Below, in pieces: positions 1 to 9,351 of a stretch of DNA of 64,000 bases. Positions within the stretch are counted from its first letter, which is position 1. Every line of letters begins with the position of its first letter. The stretch covers positions 1 to 64,000 of the forward strand of contig NZ_BBIV01000010.1 in the NCBI RefSeq assembly GCF_000730665.1. The letters run 5' to 3'. Under the pieces are notes generated by a model. It did not search any database. It had not been told where the DNA came from and was given only the letters and a program-made list of their open reading frames with translations. The position numbers were made by a program, and so were the translations under genes. The DNA is from Pseudomonas plecoglossicida NBRC 103162 = DSM 15088 (GTDB lineage Bacteria > Pseudomonadota > Gammaproteobacteria > Pseudomonadales > Pseudomonadaceae).

Positions 1-213
1 ACCGATCATTCGATCGAAGCGCTTCCAGCACTACCTGGATCGTTTAACTCTTTGAATCTCAAGGAGTTTCTCGTTCCGACTACGCTGGAAGTGGGGCGCA
101 TTATAAGGGGATTCGAAACCCCGTCAACCTTTAATTTCATATATTTGAAATATTCTGGCGAAGACCGCATCAAGGCCAGCAGGTGCCTGCCACGAACCTT
201 CTGCACCTGGGAG

Positions 214-431
214 ATCGAGCGCCGCCCGCGCGGCGCATCGCGGCTAAAGCCGCTCCTACGTTTGTTGCAACGTGCCACATTCTTTCAGGCCAGGGTTGTC
301 CGCCTTTGGCGCCCGCCAAGAAATCGCGTCGTATCATCTAGGCTGGCAACCATGCCCTATCAGGCATAGGTACGTTGCAACAAACGTAGGAGCGGCTTTA
401 GCCGCGATGCGCCGCGTGGGCGGCGCTCGAT
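214..431. repeat. REPIN-like inverted repeat, two 60-bp arms
   Basis: The arm at 214-273 and the arm at 372-431 are reverse complements with one mismatch in 60 positions. A spacer of 98 bases separates them. Each arm contains its own palindromic core, GCGGCTAAAGCCGC, plus a second short GC palindrome. Paired inverted REP units with a spacer are the usual form of REPINs in Pseudomonas, which are mobilised in trans by RAYT transposases. No RAYT gene is present in the window. This core differs from the GCCGGCAAGCCGGC type found elsewhere in the window, so at least two REP families are present. Confidence 0.75.
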
Positions 432-483
432 TTCATGAACACCAAATCCTTCAAGGCAAGCACCCTTCAGCCTCCCAAAATAG

Positions 484-512
484 AAGCGGGGAGGCCTGTC
501 GGCCTCCCCGCT
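484..512 (-). terminator. Terminator downstream of mmsA
   Basis: A near-perfect stem (AAGCGGGGAGGCC, loop TGTC, and its complement) lies 17 bases past the mmsA stop codon. On the minus strand a short T-containing run follows the stem, so it most likely ends the bauA-mmsA transcript. Confidence 0.7.
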
Positions 513-528
513 TTCACTTCATGCCTTA

Positions 529-2022
529 TTACAGGCTAGGGAACGCAAACTGCGAGGCCTCATGGCTAGCGCGTTGCGGCCAGCGCTGGGTGATTGCCTT
601 GCGACGGGTGTAGAAGCGCACGCCGTCCGGGCCATAAGCATGCAGGTCACCGAACAGCGAACGCTTCCAGCCACCAAAGCTGTGATACGCCACCGGCACC
701 GGCAGCGGCACGTTCACACCGACCATGCCCACTTCAATCTCGTCGCAGAACAGGCGCGCCGCCTCACCGTCACGGGTGAAGATGCAGGTGCCGTTGCCAT
801 ACTCGTGATCGTTGATCAGCTGCATGGCCTGCTCCAGGCTGTTCACACGTACAACGCACAGTACCGGGCCGAAGATCTCTTCCTTATAGATGCGCATCTC
901 CGGGGTCACCTTGTCGAACAGGGTGCCACCCACGAAGTAGCCATCTTCATTGCCTGCCACACGGAAGCCGCGGCCATCGACCACCAACTTGGCGCCAGCA
1001 GCAACACCGTCGTCGATATAGCCGACCACCTTGTCGCGGGCGGCAGCGGTGACCAGCGGGCCCATGTCCAGGCCACAGGAAGTGCCTGCACCGATCTTCA
1101 GTGCCTTGATCTGCGGTTCCAGCTTGGCGATCAGTGCATCGGCAACCTGGTCACCCACACACACCGCAACCGAAATGGCCATGCAACGCTCACCGCACGA
1201 ACCGTAAGCCGCACCCATCAGCGCGCTGACAGCATTGTCCAGGTCGGCATCAGGCATCAGCACCGCATGGTTCTTGGCGCCGCCCAGCGCCTGCACACGC
1301 TTGCCGCGCTTGGTGCCCTCGGCATAGATGTATTCAGCAATCGGGGTCGAGCCCACGAAACTCAGGGCCTTGACTTCCGGTGCCTCGATCAGCGCATCCA
1401 CTGCTTCCTTGTCGCCATGCACCACGTTGAGGATGCCTTTTGGCAAACCGGCTTCAAGGAGCAACTGGGCGATGAACAGGGTCGAGCTCGGGTCGCGCTC
1501 GGACGGTTTCAGGATGAAGGCGTTACCGCAAGCGATGGCCAGTGGGTACATCCACAGCGGCACCATCGCCGGGAAGTTGAACGGGGTAATGCCGGCCACC
1601 ACGCCCAGCGGCTGGAAATCCGACCAGGCATCGATGTTGGGGCCGACGTTACGGCTGTATTCGCCCTTCAGCACTTCCGGCGCCGCGCAGGCGAACTCGA
1701 CGTTCTCGATACCACGCTTGAGTTCACCAGCAGCGTCTTCAACGGTCTTGCCATGCTCTTCGCTGATCATCTGCGAGATCTTGGCTTCGTTCTGCTCCAG
1801 CAGCTGCTTGAAGCGGAACATCACCTGGGCACGCTTGGCGGGCGGGGTGTTGCGCCAGGCCGGGAAGGCGGCCTTGGCGGAGTCGATCGCTTCCTGCACG
1901 GTCGCGCGGCTTGCCAGCTCGACCTTGCGAACCGCCTGGCCGGTGGACGGGTTGAAGACATCGGCGGTGCGCTCACCCTTGGTGACCAGCTCGCCGTGGA
2001 TCAGGTGCTGAACGATGCTCAT
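529..2022 (-). CDS. mmsA: (Methyl)malonate-semialdehyde dehydrogenase, CoA-acylating
   Basis: This 497-residue protein of the aldehyde dehydrogenase superfamily converts malonate or methylmalonate semialdehyde to acetyl- or propionyl-CoA with NAD+ and CoA. Visible features are the N-terminal HGELV and FNPSTGQ stretch, the cofactor-binding segment ITPFNFPAMVPLWM, the FVGSTPIAEYIY helix, the catalytic cysteine in SCGERCMAISV, and the C-terminal FTRDGEAARLF region. Length is normal for MmsA (about 500). It lies 73 bases behind bauA on the same strand. BauA produces malonate semialdehyde, its substrate, so the pair completes beta-alanine catabolism. A role in valine degradation is also known for the family. 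Confidence 0.95.
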   Translation of the reverse strand: MSIVQHLIHGELVTKGERTADVFNPSTGQAVRKVELASRATVQEAIDSAKAAFPAWRNTPPAKRAQVMFRFKQLLEQNEAKISQMISEEHGKTVEDAAGELKRGIENVEFACAAPEVLKGEYSRNVGPNIDAWSDFQPLGVVAGITPFNFPAMVPLWMYPLAIACGNAFILKPSERDPSSTLFIAQLLLEAGLPKGILNVVHGDKEAVDALIEAPEVKALSFVGSTPIAEYIYAEGTKRGKRVQALGGAKNHAVLMPDADLDNAVSALMGAAYGSCGERCMAISVAVCVGDQVADALIAKLEPQIKALKIGAGTSCGLDMGPLVTAAARDKVVGYIDDGVAAGAKLVVDGRGFRVAGNEDGYFVGGTLFDKVTPEMRIYKEEIFGPVLCVVRVNSLEQAMQLINDHEYGNGTCIFTRDGEAARLFCDEIEVGMVGVNVPLPVPVAYHSFGGWKRSLFGDLHAYGPDGVRFYTRRKAITQRWPQRASHEASQFAFPSL

Positions 2023-2052
2023 GCATAACTCCAGATAAAGAAGGTAGAAGCG

Positions 2053-2075
2053 GGCGCGCGATCAGTTCGCGCGCC
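2053..2075 (-). other. Intergenic hairpin between bauA and mmsA
   Basis: Nine perfectly paired bases (GGCGCGCGA and its complement) around a 5-base loop lie in the 73-base gap between the two genes. There is no clear T tract. It may stabilise or partly terminate the bauA message rather than separate two operons. Confidence 0.5.
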
Positions 2076-2095
2076 TTGCGTCACAATCGGAAAGA

Positions 2096-3442
2096 TCAGT
2101 CGATCTTGTTCAGGGCGTCGCCGACCGCGTCGAACAGGCGGTCCAGTTCCTGCGGCTGGGTATTGAAGGTTGGGCCGAACTGCAGGGTGTCGCCACCGAA
2201 GCGCACATAGAAGCCGGCCTGCCAGAGTTTCATCGCAGCTTCATAGGGACGGACGATGGCATCGCCATCACGGGCGGCAATCTGGATCGCGCCGGCCAGG
2301 CCGTAGTTGCGGATGTCGACGATGTTCTTGGTGCCTTTCACGCCGTGCAACAGCTTCTCGAAGTGCGGCGCCAGTTCAGCCGCCGACTGCACCAGGTTTT
2401 CCTTCTGCAGCAGGTCGAGCGCGGCAATACCTGCGGCGCAGGCCACCGGGTGGGCCGAGTAGGTATAGCCGTGCGGGAATTCGACGGCATACTCCGGGGT
2501 CGGCTGGTTCATGAAGGTCTGGTAGATCTCGCTGGTGGCGATCACGGCGCCCATCGGGATGGCGCCGTTGGTCACCTGCTTGGCGATGCACATCAGGTCG
2601 GGGGTCACGCCGAAGGCTTCGGAGCCGGTCATGGCGCCCATGCGGCCGAAACCGGTGATCACTTCGTCGAAGATCAGCAGGATATTGTGCTGGGTGCAGA
2701 TTTCACGCAGACGCTTCAGGTAGCCCTTCGGCGGCGGCAGTACACCGGCGGAACCGGCGAGCGGCTCGACGATCACGGCCGCGATGTTGGACGCATCGTG
2801 CAGCTCGATCAGCTTGAGCATTTCATCAGCCAGGGCGATGCCGCCCTCTTCCGGCATGCCCTTGGAGAAGGCGTTCACCGGCAGCACGGTATGAGGCAGG
2901 TGGTCGACGTCCAGCAGTTGGCCGAACATCTTGCGGTTGCCGTTGACGCCGCCCAGGCTGGTGCCGGCGATGTTCACGCCGTGGTAACCACGGGCACGGC
3001 CGATGATCTTGGTCTTGGTCGCCTGGCCTTTCAGGCGCCAGTAGGCGCGAACCATCTTCAATGCGGTGTCGGCGCACTCGGAACCGGAGTTGGTATAGAA
3101 GACGTGGTTCAAGTCGCCCGGCGTCAGATCGGCGATCTTCTCGGCCAGCTGGAACGACAGCGGGTGACCGAACTGGAAGGCCGGCGAGTAGTCCAGGGTA
3201 CCGACCTGACGCGCGACCGCCTCGGTGATCTCCTTGCGGGTATGCCCGGCGCCACAGGTCCACAGACCGGACAGGGCGTCGAAGATCTTGCGCCCTTTGT
3301 CATCGATCAGGTAGCTGCCTTCGGCCGCCACGATCAGGCGTGGGTCGCGCTGGAAGTTGCGGTTGGCAGTGTAGGGCATCCAGTGGGCATCCAGCTTCAG
3401 CTGGCTGGCGATACCGGTGTTAGCGGTTTCGGGCATGTTCAT
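2096..3442 (-). CDS. bauA: Beta-alanine--pyruvate (omega-amino acid) aminotransferase
   Basis: This 448-residue class-III aminotransferase uses PLP to move the amino group of beta-alanine (or other omega-amines) to pyruvate, giving malonate semialdehyde and alanine. Recognisable elements are LDAHWMPYTANRNF near the N terminus, FYTNSGSECADTALK (PLP phosphate binding), RARGYHGVN, LLIFDEVITGFGRMG with the PLP-contacting Asp, and the Schiff-base lysine in MCIAKQVTNGAIPMG. Length matches the Pseudomonas omega-transaminases. It is first in a two-gene unit with mmsA and is transcribed away from a LysR regulator at 3561, the usual layout for LysR control of a neighbouring catabolic operon. Confidence 0.94.
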   Translation of the reverse strand: MNMPETANTGIASQLKLDAHWMPYTANRNFQRDPRLIVAAEGSYLIDDKGRKIFDALSGLWTCGAGHTRKEITEAVARQVGTLDYSPAFQFGHPLSFQLAEKIADLTPGDLNHVFYTNSGSECADTALKMVRAYWRLKGQATKTKIIGRARGYHGVNIAGTSLGGVNGNRKMFGQLLDVDHLPHTVLPVNAFSKGMPEEGGIALADEMLKLIELHDASNIAAVIVEPLAGSAGVLPPPKGYLKRLREICTQHNILLIFDEVITGFGRMGAMTGSEAFGVTPDLMCIAKQVTNGAIPMGAVIATSEIYQTFMNQPTPEYAVEFPHGYTYSAHPVACAAGIAALDLLQKENLVQSAAELAPHFEKLLHGVKGTKNIVDIRNYGLAGAIQIAARDGDAIVRPYEAAMKLWQAGFYVRFGGDTLQFGPTFNTQPQELDRLFDAVGDALNKID

Positions 3443-3560
3443 CGGCGGTTCCTCGGAAGACGATTAGGCAACGATGGATGTTGTTGCAGCTAAATTCGCA
3501 CGCAGATAAAGTCTGAAAAAGCCCACATTTCTAATCTTCAGATCGAACAAGACTAAACTT
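3443..3560. promoter_or_regulatory. Divergent bauA/LysR control region
   Basis: This 118-base AT-rich gap separates the bauA start (minus strand) from the LysR gene start (plus strand). It contains an inverted pair TCTGAA (3512-3517) and TTCAGA (3537-3542) and T-rich segments of the kind bound by LysR proteins. The assignment as operator is inference from layout; the exact sites cannot be fixed by eye. Confidence 0.5.
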
Positions 3561-4478
3561 ATGAGCCGACGCCCCGATCCCCTCGCACAGGTCAGCGATT
3601 TCGATATACGCCTGCTGAAAATCTACCGAAGCGTAGTGGAGAGCGGTGGCTTCTCGGCGGCGGAGAACGTGCTCGGCATCGGGCGCTCGGCCATCAGCCA
3701 GCAGATGAACGACCTGGAGCAGCGCCTCGGCCTGCGCCTGTGCCAGCGGGGCCGCGCCGGCTTCTCACTGACCGAGGAGGGCCGCGAGGTCTATCATTCG
3801 GCGCTTCAGTTGCTCAGCGCCCTGGAGACCTTTCGCACGGAGGTCAACGGCCTGCACCAGCACTTGCGGGGTGAGCTCAACATTGGCCTCACAGACAACC
3901 TGGTGACCCTGCCGCACATGCGCATCACCCACGCCTTGGCCGAGCTCAAGGACCGCGGCCCTGACGTGCGCATACAGATCCGCATGATCGCCCCCAGCCA
4001 GGTCGAGCAAGGGGTGCTCGACGGCAGCCTGCATGTTGGCGTGGTGCCACAGACCAGCCCACTCTCAGGCCTCGAATACCAACCCTTGTACAGCGAACGC
4101 TCGCTGCTCTACTGCGCCGTTGGCCACCCGTTGTTCTATGCCGACGACCAGCAGATCGACGACGATCGCCTCAACAGCCAGGAAGCGATCGCTCCGACCT
4201 TCCGCCTGCCCGCCGATGTCCAGGCCCACTACCAGGCCCTGAACTGCACCGCCAGTGCCTCCGACCGTGAAGGCATGGCATTTCTGATCCTGACCGGTCG
4301 CTACATTGGCTACCTGCCTGACCATTACGCCACCTTCTGGGTCCAGCAAGGCCGCCTGCGCGCGCTCAAGCCGTCCCAGCGTTTCTACGACCTGAGCCTG
4401 AGCTGGGTCACACGCAAAGGGCGGCGGCCGAACCTAGTACTGGAAAGCTTCCTCGAAAGCCTGGCTGCGACACGCTGA
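3561..4478 (+). CDS. LysR-family transcriptional regulator
   Basis: This 305-residue protein has an N-terminal winged helix-turn-helix (about residues 10-70, with VVESGGFSAAENVLGIGRSAISQQMNDLEQRLGLRL) and a C-terminal periplasmic-binding-protein-like effector domain (about 95-300). The length is standard for the family. It is divergent from bauA-mmsA across a 118-base gap, so it probably senses beta-alanine or a related metabolite and activates that operon. Its stop codon overlaps a possible upstream ATG of the next gene at 4478, but the better start of that gene is 4568. The ligand is not deducible from sequence. Confidence 0.9.
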   Translation: MSRRPDPLAQVSDFDIRLLKIYRSVVESGGFSAAENVLGIGRSAISQQMNDLEQRLGLRLCQRGRAGFSLTEEGREVYHSALQLLSALETFRTEVNGLHQHLRGELNIGLTDNLVTLPHMRITHALAELKDRGPDVRIQIRMIAPSQVEQGVLDGSLHVGVVPQTSPLSGLEYQPLYSERSLLYCAVGHPLFYADDQQIDDDRLNSQEAIAPTFRLPADVQAHYQALNCTASASDREGMAFLILTGRYIGYLPDHYATFWVQQGRLRALKPSQRFYDLSLSWVTRKGRRPNLVLESFLESLAATR

Positions 4479-4567
4479 TGCCTGCATCGACGCTAATGCT
4501 TGTCACTTGTGCACAGGCAGGTAATCTTGTCCGACATCCGTTGCCACAGACCTGTACGGAATCGTCC

Positions 4568-5230
4568 ATGACCCTAGAAGTCCCTGCGCATCGCCTCTCC
4601 GCCTCGGGCAAGCCCGCCGGCCGCATCCGCCAGAAGAACGAACAGGCCATCATCCAGGCCGCCGAAGACGAATTCGCCCGCCATGGTTTCAAGGGCACCA
4701 GCATGAACACCATCGCGCTGAAGGCGGGATTGCCCAAGGCCAACCTGCATTACTACTTCACCAACAAGCTCGGCCTGTACATCGCCGTATTGAGCAACAT
4801 CATCGAGCTGTGGGACAGCACGTTCAACGCCTTGAGCGTCGAGGACGACCCGGGTGCGGCGCTCAGCCAGTACATCCGCACGAAGATGGAGTTTTCCCGG
4901 CGCAACCCGCAAGCCTCGCGGATCTTCGCCATGGAAGTGATCAGCGGCGGAACGTGCCTGAGTGAATACTTCAGCGCCGACTACCGCGAATGGTTCCGCG
5001 GTCGCGCCGCGGTATTCCAGGCCTGGATCGACGCAGGCAAGATGGACCCGGTCGACCCGGTGCACCTGATCTTCCTGCTCTGGGGCAGCACCCAGCACTA
5101 TGCCGACTTCGCGACCCAGATCTGCCAGGTCACCGGCCGCAGCCGCCTGACCAAGCAAGACATGGAAGACGCGAGCAGCAACCTTATCCACATCATTCTC
5201 AAGGGATGCGGCATCGCGCCGAGCGCCTGA
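4568..5230 (+). CDS. TetR-family regulator, RutR-like
   Basis: This 220-residue regulator has a TetR DNA-binding domain at about residues 18-75 (IIQAAEDEFARHGFKGTSMNTIALKAGLPKANLHYYFTNK, split here by helix) and a RutR/YcdC-type ligand domain whose signature is SGGTCLSEYFSADYREWF. In E. coli RutR senses uracil and controls pyrimidine breakdown, which releases beta-alanine. Its place beside bauA-mmsA fits a role in that route, but this is inference. I chose ATG 4568 because homologues begin near MTLEVP. The in-frame ATG at 4478 would add 30 residues without family character. Confidence 0.85.
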   Translation: MTLEVPAHRLSASGKPAGRIRQKNEQAIIQAAEDEFARHGFKGTSMNTIALKAGLPKANLHYYFTNKLGLYIAVLSNIIELWDSTFNALSVEDDPGAALSQYIRTKMEFSRRNPQASRIFAMEVISGGTCLSEYFSADYREWFRGRAAVFQAWIDAGKMDPVDPVHLIFLLWGSTQHYADFATQICQVTGRSRLTKQDMEDASSNLIHIILKGCGIAPSA

Positions 5231-5239
5231 CATCTATCT

Positions 5240-5824
5240 ATGCCTTCTACCCTGCTAGACCTCTGCGAGTTTCGCGAGGAAATCCGCAAGAGTCGCTTCA
5301 TTACCCTCGCCGGCCCGATTGCCAGTGCCGCCGAGGCAATGAGTTTCATCGAACGCCACAGCGACCTGGCCGCCACGCACAACTGCTGGGCCTGGAAGCT
5401 GGGCGCGCAATATCGCAGCAGTGACGACGGCGAACCGGGTGGCACGGCCGGGCGCCCCATCCTGGCGGCCATCGAGGCACAGGACTGCGACCAGGTGGTA
5501 GTGCTGGTCATCCGTTGGTATGGCGGTATCCAGCTGGGCACTGGTGGCCTTGCGCGGGCCTATGGCGGTGGAGCCAACAAGTGCCTGCAGCAGGCACCGA
5601 AGCGGCTGCTGGTACAGCGCAGTGAGTTCGCTTGCAGCTGCAGCTTCAGTGAACTGGCGCTGGTGAAGTTGCGCCTGGCGGAAGTGGATGGCCTGGTGCT
5701 TGACGAGCAATTCACCGCCAACGGCGTCGACCTGCACATTGCGTTCGGCGAAGCGCACCTGCCTGCCTTGCAGCAGCAGTTGGCAGACCTCAGCCGCGGT
5801 CGAATCCATCTCCAGGCACGCTGA
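5240..5824 (+). CDS. yigZ: YigZ/IMPACT family protein
   Basis: This 194-residue protein of the UPF0029/IMPACT family has the N-terminal fold with the diagnostic DDGEPGGTAGRPIL (residues about 67-80) and VVLVIRWYGGIQLGTGGLARAYG, followed by a smaller C-terminal DUF1949-like domain. Bacterial members are cytoplasmic. Their function is poorly defined; links to translation come from the eukaryotic relative IMPACT. It follows the TetR gene by 9 bases and may be cotranscribed with it. Confidence 0.88.
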   Translation: MPSTLLDLCEFREEIRKSRFITLAGPIASAAEAMSFIERHSDLAATHNCWAWKLGAQYRSSDDGEPGGTAGRPILAAIEAQDCDQVVVLVIRWYGGIQLGTGGLARAYGGGANKCLQQAPKRLLVQRSEFACSCSFSELALVKLRLAEVDGLVLDEQFTANGVDLHIAFGEAHLPALQQQLADLSRGRIHLQAR

Positions 5825-6192
5825 ACTTTGCTCACAACAACTGTGGGTCGGTTTGTGGATAAGCTTGGGGCACTCTGCTGGAACCCTCGCCGCTCAAGGC
5901 CTGCGCACTATTGAGCATATTTTGATCACCGTTTGATGACAACCCCAAGCGCTTGACTTGTCGAGTGTTATCCACAATGCGTCAGGGACATTTCACAGAT
6001 ACGTCAGTGGCGTTTGCACACATTAACTGTGGATCAGCCTGTGGATAACCAGTTGACCAACAACCCAAGCGCCCGACGCCGCACGCCCGTGCGTCGCTGA
6101 TTATTTTTTAACCACCCTTTTGATGCAGGCGCATGGCCTTCCTGTGCAGTATGCTCAATTCCTTTTTCCCACTCAGAGTAAGGAATGTTCCT
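5825..6192. other. Gene-free interval with DnaA-box cluster
   Basis: There is no coding sequence in these 368 bases. DnaA-type 9-mers are found at 5854-5862 (TGTGGATAA), 5968-5976 (TTATCCACA) and 6040-6048 (TGTGGATAA), all exact matches to the R1 consensus. A one-mismatch copy is at 6028-6036 (TGTGGATCA) and a weaker one at 5842-5850. An AT-rich run with six to seven consecutive T lies at about 6100-6125. The right end carries the AAGGA ribosome-binding site of the SDR gene (6180-6184). No dnaA, dnaN or gyrB lies nearby, so this is not the main oriC. It resembles a DnaA-titrating or DnaA-reactivating locus. Confidence 0.7.
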
Positions 6193-6879
6193 ATGGCTAA
6201 TTCAAGAACCGCCCTGATCATCGGCGCCTCTCGCGGGCTTGGCCTCGGCCTGGTGCAGCGGTTGCACGAAGATGGCTGGAACATCACCGCCACGGTACGT
6301 GACCCACAAAAACCCGGCGCACTGGGTGACGTTCCGGGGGTGCGTATCGAACAGCTGGAAATGAACGACACGGCACAGCTCGATGGCCTGAAACAGCGTG
6401 TTCACGGTGAAGTGTTCGACCTGGTGTTCATCAACGCCGGGGTCATGGGCCCTCTGCCACAAGACCTGGAAGCGGTGCAGCAACAGGACATTGGCGCCCT
6501 GTTCATGACCAACGCAGTAGCGCCGATCCGCGTCGCGCGTCGCCTGGCCGGCCAAGTACGGCAAGACACCGGCGTACTGGCGTTCATGAGCTCGATTCTG
6601 GGCAGTGTGACCATCCCCGATGGTGGCGAAGTGTGCCTGTACAAAGCCAGCAAGGCCGCGCTGAACTCGATGATCAACAGCTTCGTGGTCGAGCTGCAGC
6701 GCCCTGACCTTTGCGTGCTGGCCATGCACCCCGGGTGGGTGAAAACCGACATGGGCGGCGAAAACGCCGAGATCGACGTACTCACCAGCACCCGAGGCAT
6801 GCTCGAGCAGGTCAAGGCACAAAGCGGCAAGGGCGGCCTGCGCTTCATCAACTACAAAGGCGAAGCCCTCGTCTGGTGA
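6193..6879 (+). CDS. Short-chain dehydrogenase/reductase
   Basis: This 228-residue classical SDR has the N-terminal Rossmann signature IIGASRGLGLGLVQRL (residues about 9-24), the NAG-like strand FINAGVMG, the active-site serine in FMSSILGS and the catalytic pair in LYKASKAALN. The substrate is unknown; relatives are often annotated as C-factor-like oxidoreductases. The start at 6193 is supported by AAGGA eight bases upstream. An in-frame ATG at 6133 would add 20 residues without family support. It stands alone between the DnaA-box interval and add. Confidence 0.88.
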   Translation: MANSRTALIIGASRGLGLGLVQRLHEDGWNITATVRDPQKPGALGDVPGVRIEQLEMNDTAQLDGLKQRVHGEVFDLVFINAGVMGPLPQDLEAVQQQDIGALFMTNAVAPIRVARRLAGQVRQDTGVLAFMSSILGSVTIPDGGEVCLYKASKAALNSMINSFVVELQRPDLCVLAMHPGWVKTDMGGENAEIDVLTSTRGMLEQVKAQSGKGGLRFINYKGEALVW

Positions 6880-7929
<1,050 letters not shown>

Positions 7930-7946
7930 CACGCCCGCGCCGGCGT

Positions 7947-8654
7947 TCAGCCCACCTGCAGTGTGGTGACCCGGGCAATGCGGTTGATCTGCTGAATGCC
8001 TTCGGCGGAAATCTGCATCGCCCGCGTCCCTCCTGCCTCGCGTATCCAGCCAGACTGCTGAAACAGCGTGAGCAGTGCCTGCCCCAGGCTGCCGCCCAGA
8101 TGCGGCCCCTGGTCGCTCCATTGGTTGCAGTGACAGATCACGCAACCACGCTGCTGGCGCGGAGCCAATGCATCGATGAATACGCCAATGCCTGCCAGCT
8201 CTGCCCTTCCTTTATCGCTGACCATCAATTGTCGCTCGCTACTCTCGAGCCAACCCGAGACCACCAGGCGGTGGTACAACTCACCGGCCAACTCGCCCCC
8301 CAGATGGTCACCGCAACGACGCGCCCTGCGCATCGACATTGGCAACTGTACCGATCCGCCGCCCTGCTGGCCGTCATTACCCAACTGCACACTGGCGAGC
8401 GCTTCGACCGCGGCCCCCACCTGGGGAGTGGCAAGCCTGAAGTAGCGCTTTCGGCCTCGGGCTTCGAGCCTGAGCAAGCCGGCCGAAGACAATAGTGACA
8501 AGTGCGCGCAGGCAGAGGATGAGGTCAACCCGGTCATCATCGCCAGTTCATCGGTCGGACGCGGCGTGCCGTCGATCAACGCCCACAACATTGCGCTACG
8601 TTTGGGGTCGGCCATCAGGCCGGCAATCTGACTGATACTACTGACTGCATTCAT
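7947..8654 (-). CDS. ArsR-type winged-helix transcriptional regulator
   Basis: This 235-residue protein has an N-terminal ArsR winged helix at about residues 8-72 (LMADPKRSAMLWALIDG, then PTDELAMMTGLTSSSACAHLSLL). It is about twice the length of a minimal ArsR repressor. The C-terminal half has a second winged-helix-like stretch and a cluster of cysteines and histidines, GCVICHCNQWSDQGPHLGG (about 170-188), which matches the conserved C-x-W-S...HL-G-LG pattern of long ArsR proteins. The cysteines could bind metal or act as a redox sensor, but the classical ArsR metal site is not present. No target gene is obvious. Confidence 0.8.
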   Translation of the reverse strand: MNAVSSISQIAGLMADPKRSAMLWALIDGTPRPTDELAMMTGLTSSSACAHLSLLSSAGLLRLEARGRKRYFRLATPQVGAAVEALASVQLGNDGQQGGGSVQLPMSMRRARRCGDHLGGELAGELYHRLVVSGWLESSERQLMVSDKGRAELAGIGVFIDALAPRQQRGCVICHCNQWSDQGPHLGGSLGQALLTLFQQSGWIREAGGTRAMQISAEGIQQINRIARVTTLQVG

Positions 8655-9153
8655 GTCGTGTTACTCCCTGCAAACCACATCTGATTTCCAAATGGCCAAC
8701 CGTGGCAAGGCCGATCTACCTTCTCGGCAGGTGCCAGACGCGACCTGCGAACGTTTCCGCCGAGGCAAGTGCCGACCGCAGTATAAGCCGCGCGCGCGCC
8801 CGTCCCCGCGGGCATCCCGTGGGTAACATTGGCAAAGTGGAATTGGGTACGGCACCCCTTGAGAGCAAGGCACCGCCCAGCGGCAGGGGCGCCAGGCACC
8901 CTCTGACAAAGGAAGCTGCCCGCTGACAGGGAAGAAACAGGCCAGGGGGAACAATGGCCCTTGACGCGCAAGCGACTCTGCCGACAGCGCACTTCCTCAA
9001 ATAGCGCAAACTTCAGCGAACCTTCCTCACGCTTCGAAGCGTTGCACAGGCCAGCGCCCCTACCGCCAGTCCGAACACCCAACCAACCCATGGCGCAGGG
9101 TTGCCGCAGCGCTACACTTGATCCGCTCTCCCCCTTTTCGGAGGTATGCCGCG
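8655..9153. other. Intergenic stretch, nothing recognisable
   Basis: I find no credible gene in these 499 bases. Several frames are open in both directions, as expected at this GC content, but their translations are rich in Arg, Pro and Cys and match no family I know. There are short GC palindromes around 8790-8825. The right end holds the GGAGG ribosome-binding site of the small gene at 9154. Confidence 0.5.
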
Positions 9154-9351
9154 ATGAAGATTGTCATCAGTGCGTCGAACCGCAACCCCGACCGCCCTTG
9201 GCAAGTGATGCTCGACCAGCATGTGGTGGGCTTTCGCAGCGAGGCCGAAGCACGCGCCTTCGTCGCGACCCTGGAGACGCGCTTGCAGGCCCCTCATCCG
9301 CTCATGCCGGGCGCCTGGCCTGCAAACTCCGGGTCAGTAGCGCGACACTGA
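9154..9351 (+). CDS. Small conserved-type hypothetical protein
   Basis: This 65-residue protein is not recognised. It starts at an ATG with a strong GGAGG (9140-9144) at good spacing. The N-terminal part (MKIVISASNRNPDRPWQVMLD, then HVVGFRSEAEARAFVATLE) reads like a real folded protein with a beta hairpin followed by a helix. The last third is poor in character and overlaps the 3' end of the convergent exporter gene by 50 bases. Cytoplasmic, no membrane segment. Support comes from the ribosome-binding site and the amino-acid composition. Confidence 0.6.
   Translation: MKIVISASNRNPDRPWQVMLDQHVVGFRSEAEARAFVATLETRLQAPHPLMPGAWPANSGSVARH

Larger units (their letters stand above)
1..528. other. 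Non-coding left end of window
   Basis: No gene can be supported here. Frame 2 from the window edge gives a short open stretch ending in a TGA at 53-55 that could be the last residues of a gene lying to the left, but nothing identifies it. The interval is AT-richer than the rest around 60-170. It then carries a 60-bp inverted repeat (214-273 and 372-431) and the terminator hairpin behind mmsA (484-512). The other open frames across the interval are low-complexity readings of the repeat arms. Confidence 0.6.

Noticed and set aside
107-122. GGGG-ATTCGAAA-CCCC hairpin resembling a tRNA T-arm
   Set aside because: No D-arm, anticodon arm or acceptor stem can be paired around it, and no CCA end is present.
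5825-6192. Main chromosomal replication origin
   Set aside because: DnaA boxes are present, but there is no dnaA, dnaN, recF, gyrB, rpmH or parAB nearby and only a short AT-rich tract.
8651-9091. Minus-strand open frame upstream of the ArsR-like gene
   Set aside because: Translation is Arg/Cys/Pro-rich without motif, and neighbouring frames are equally open. No convincing gene remnant could be named.
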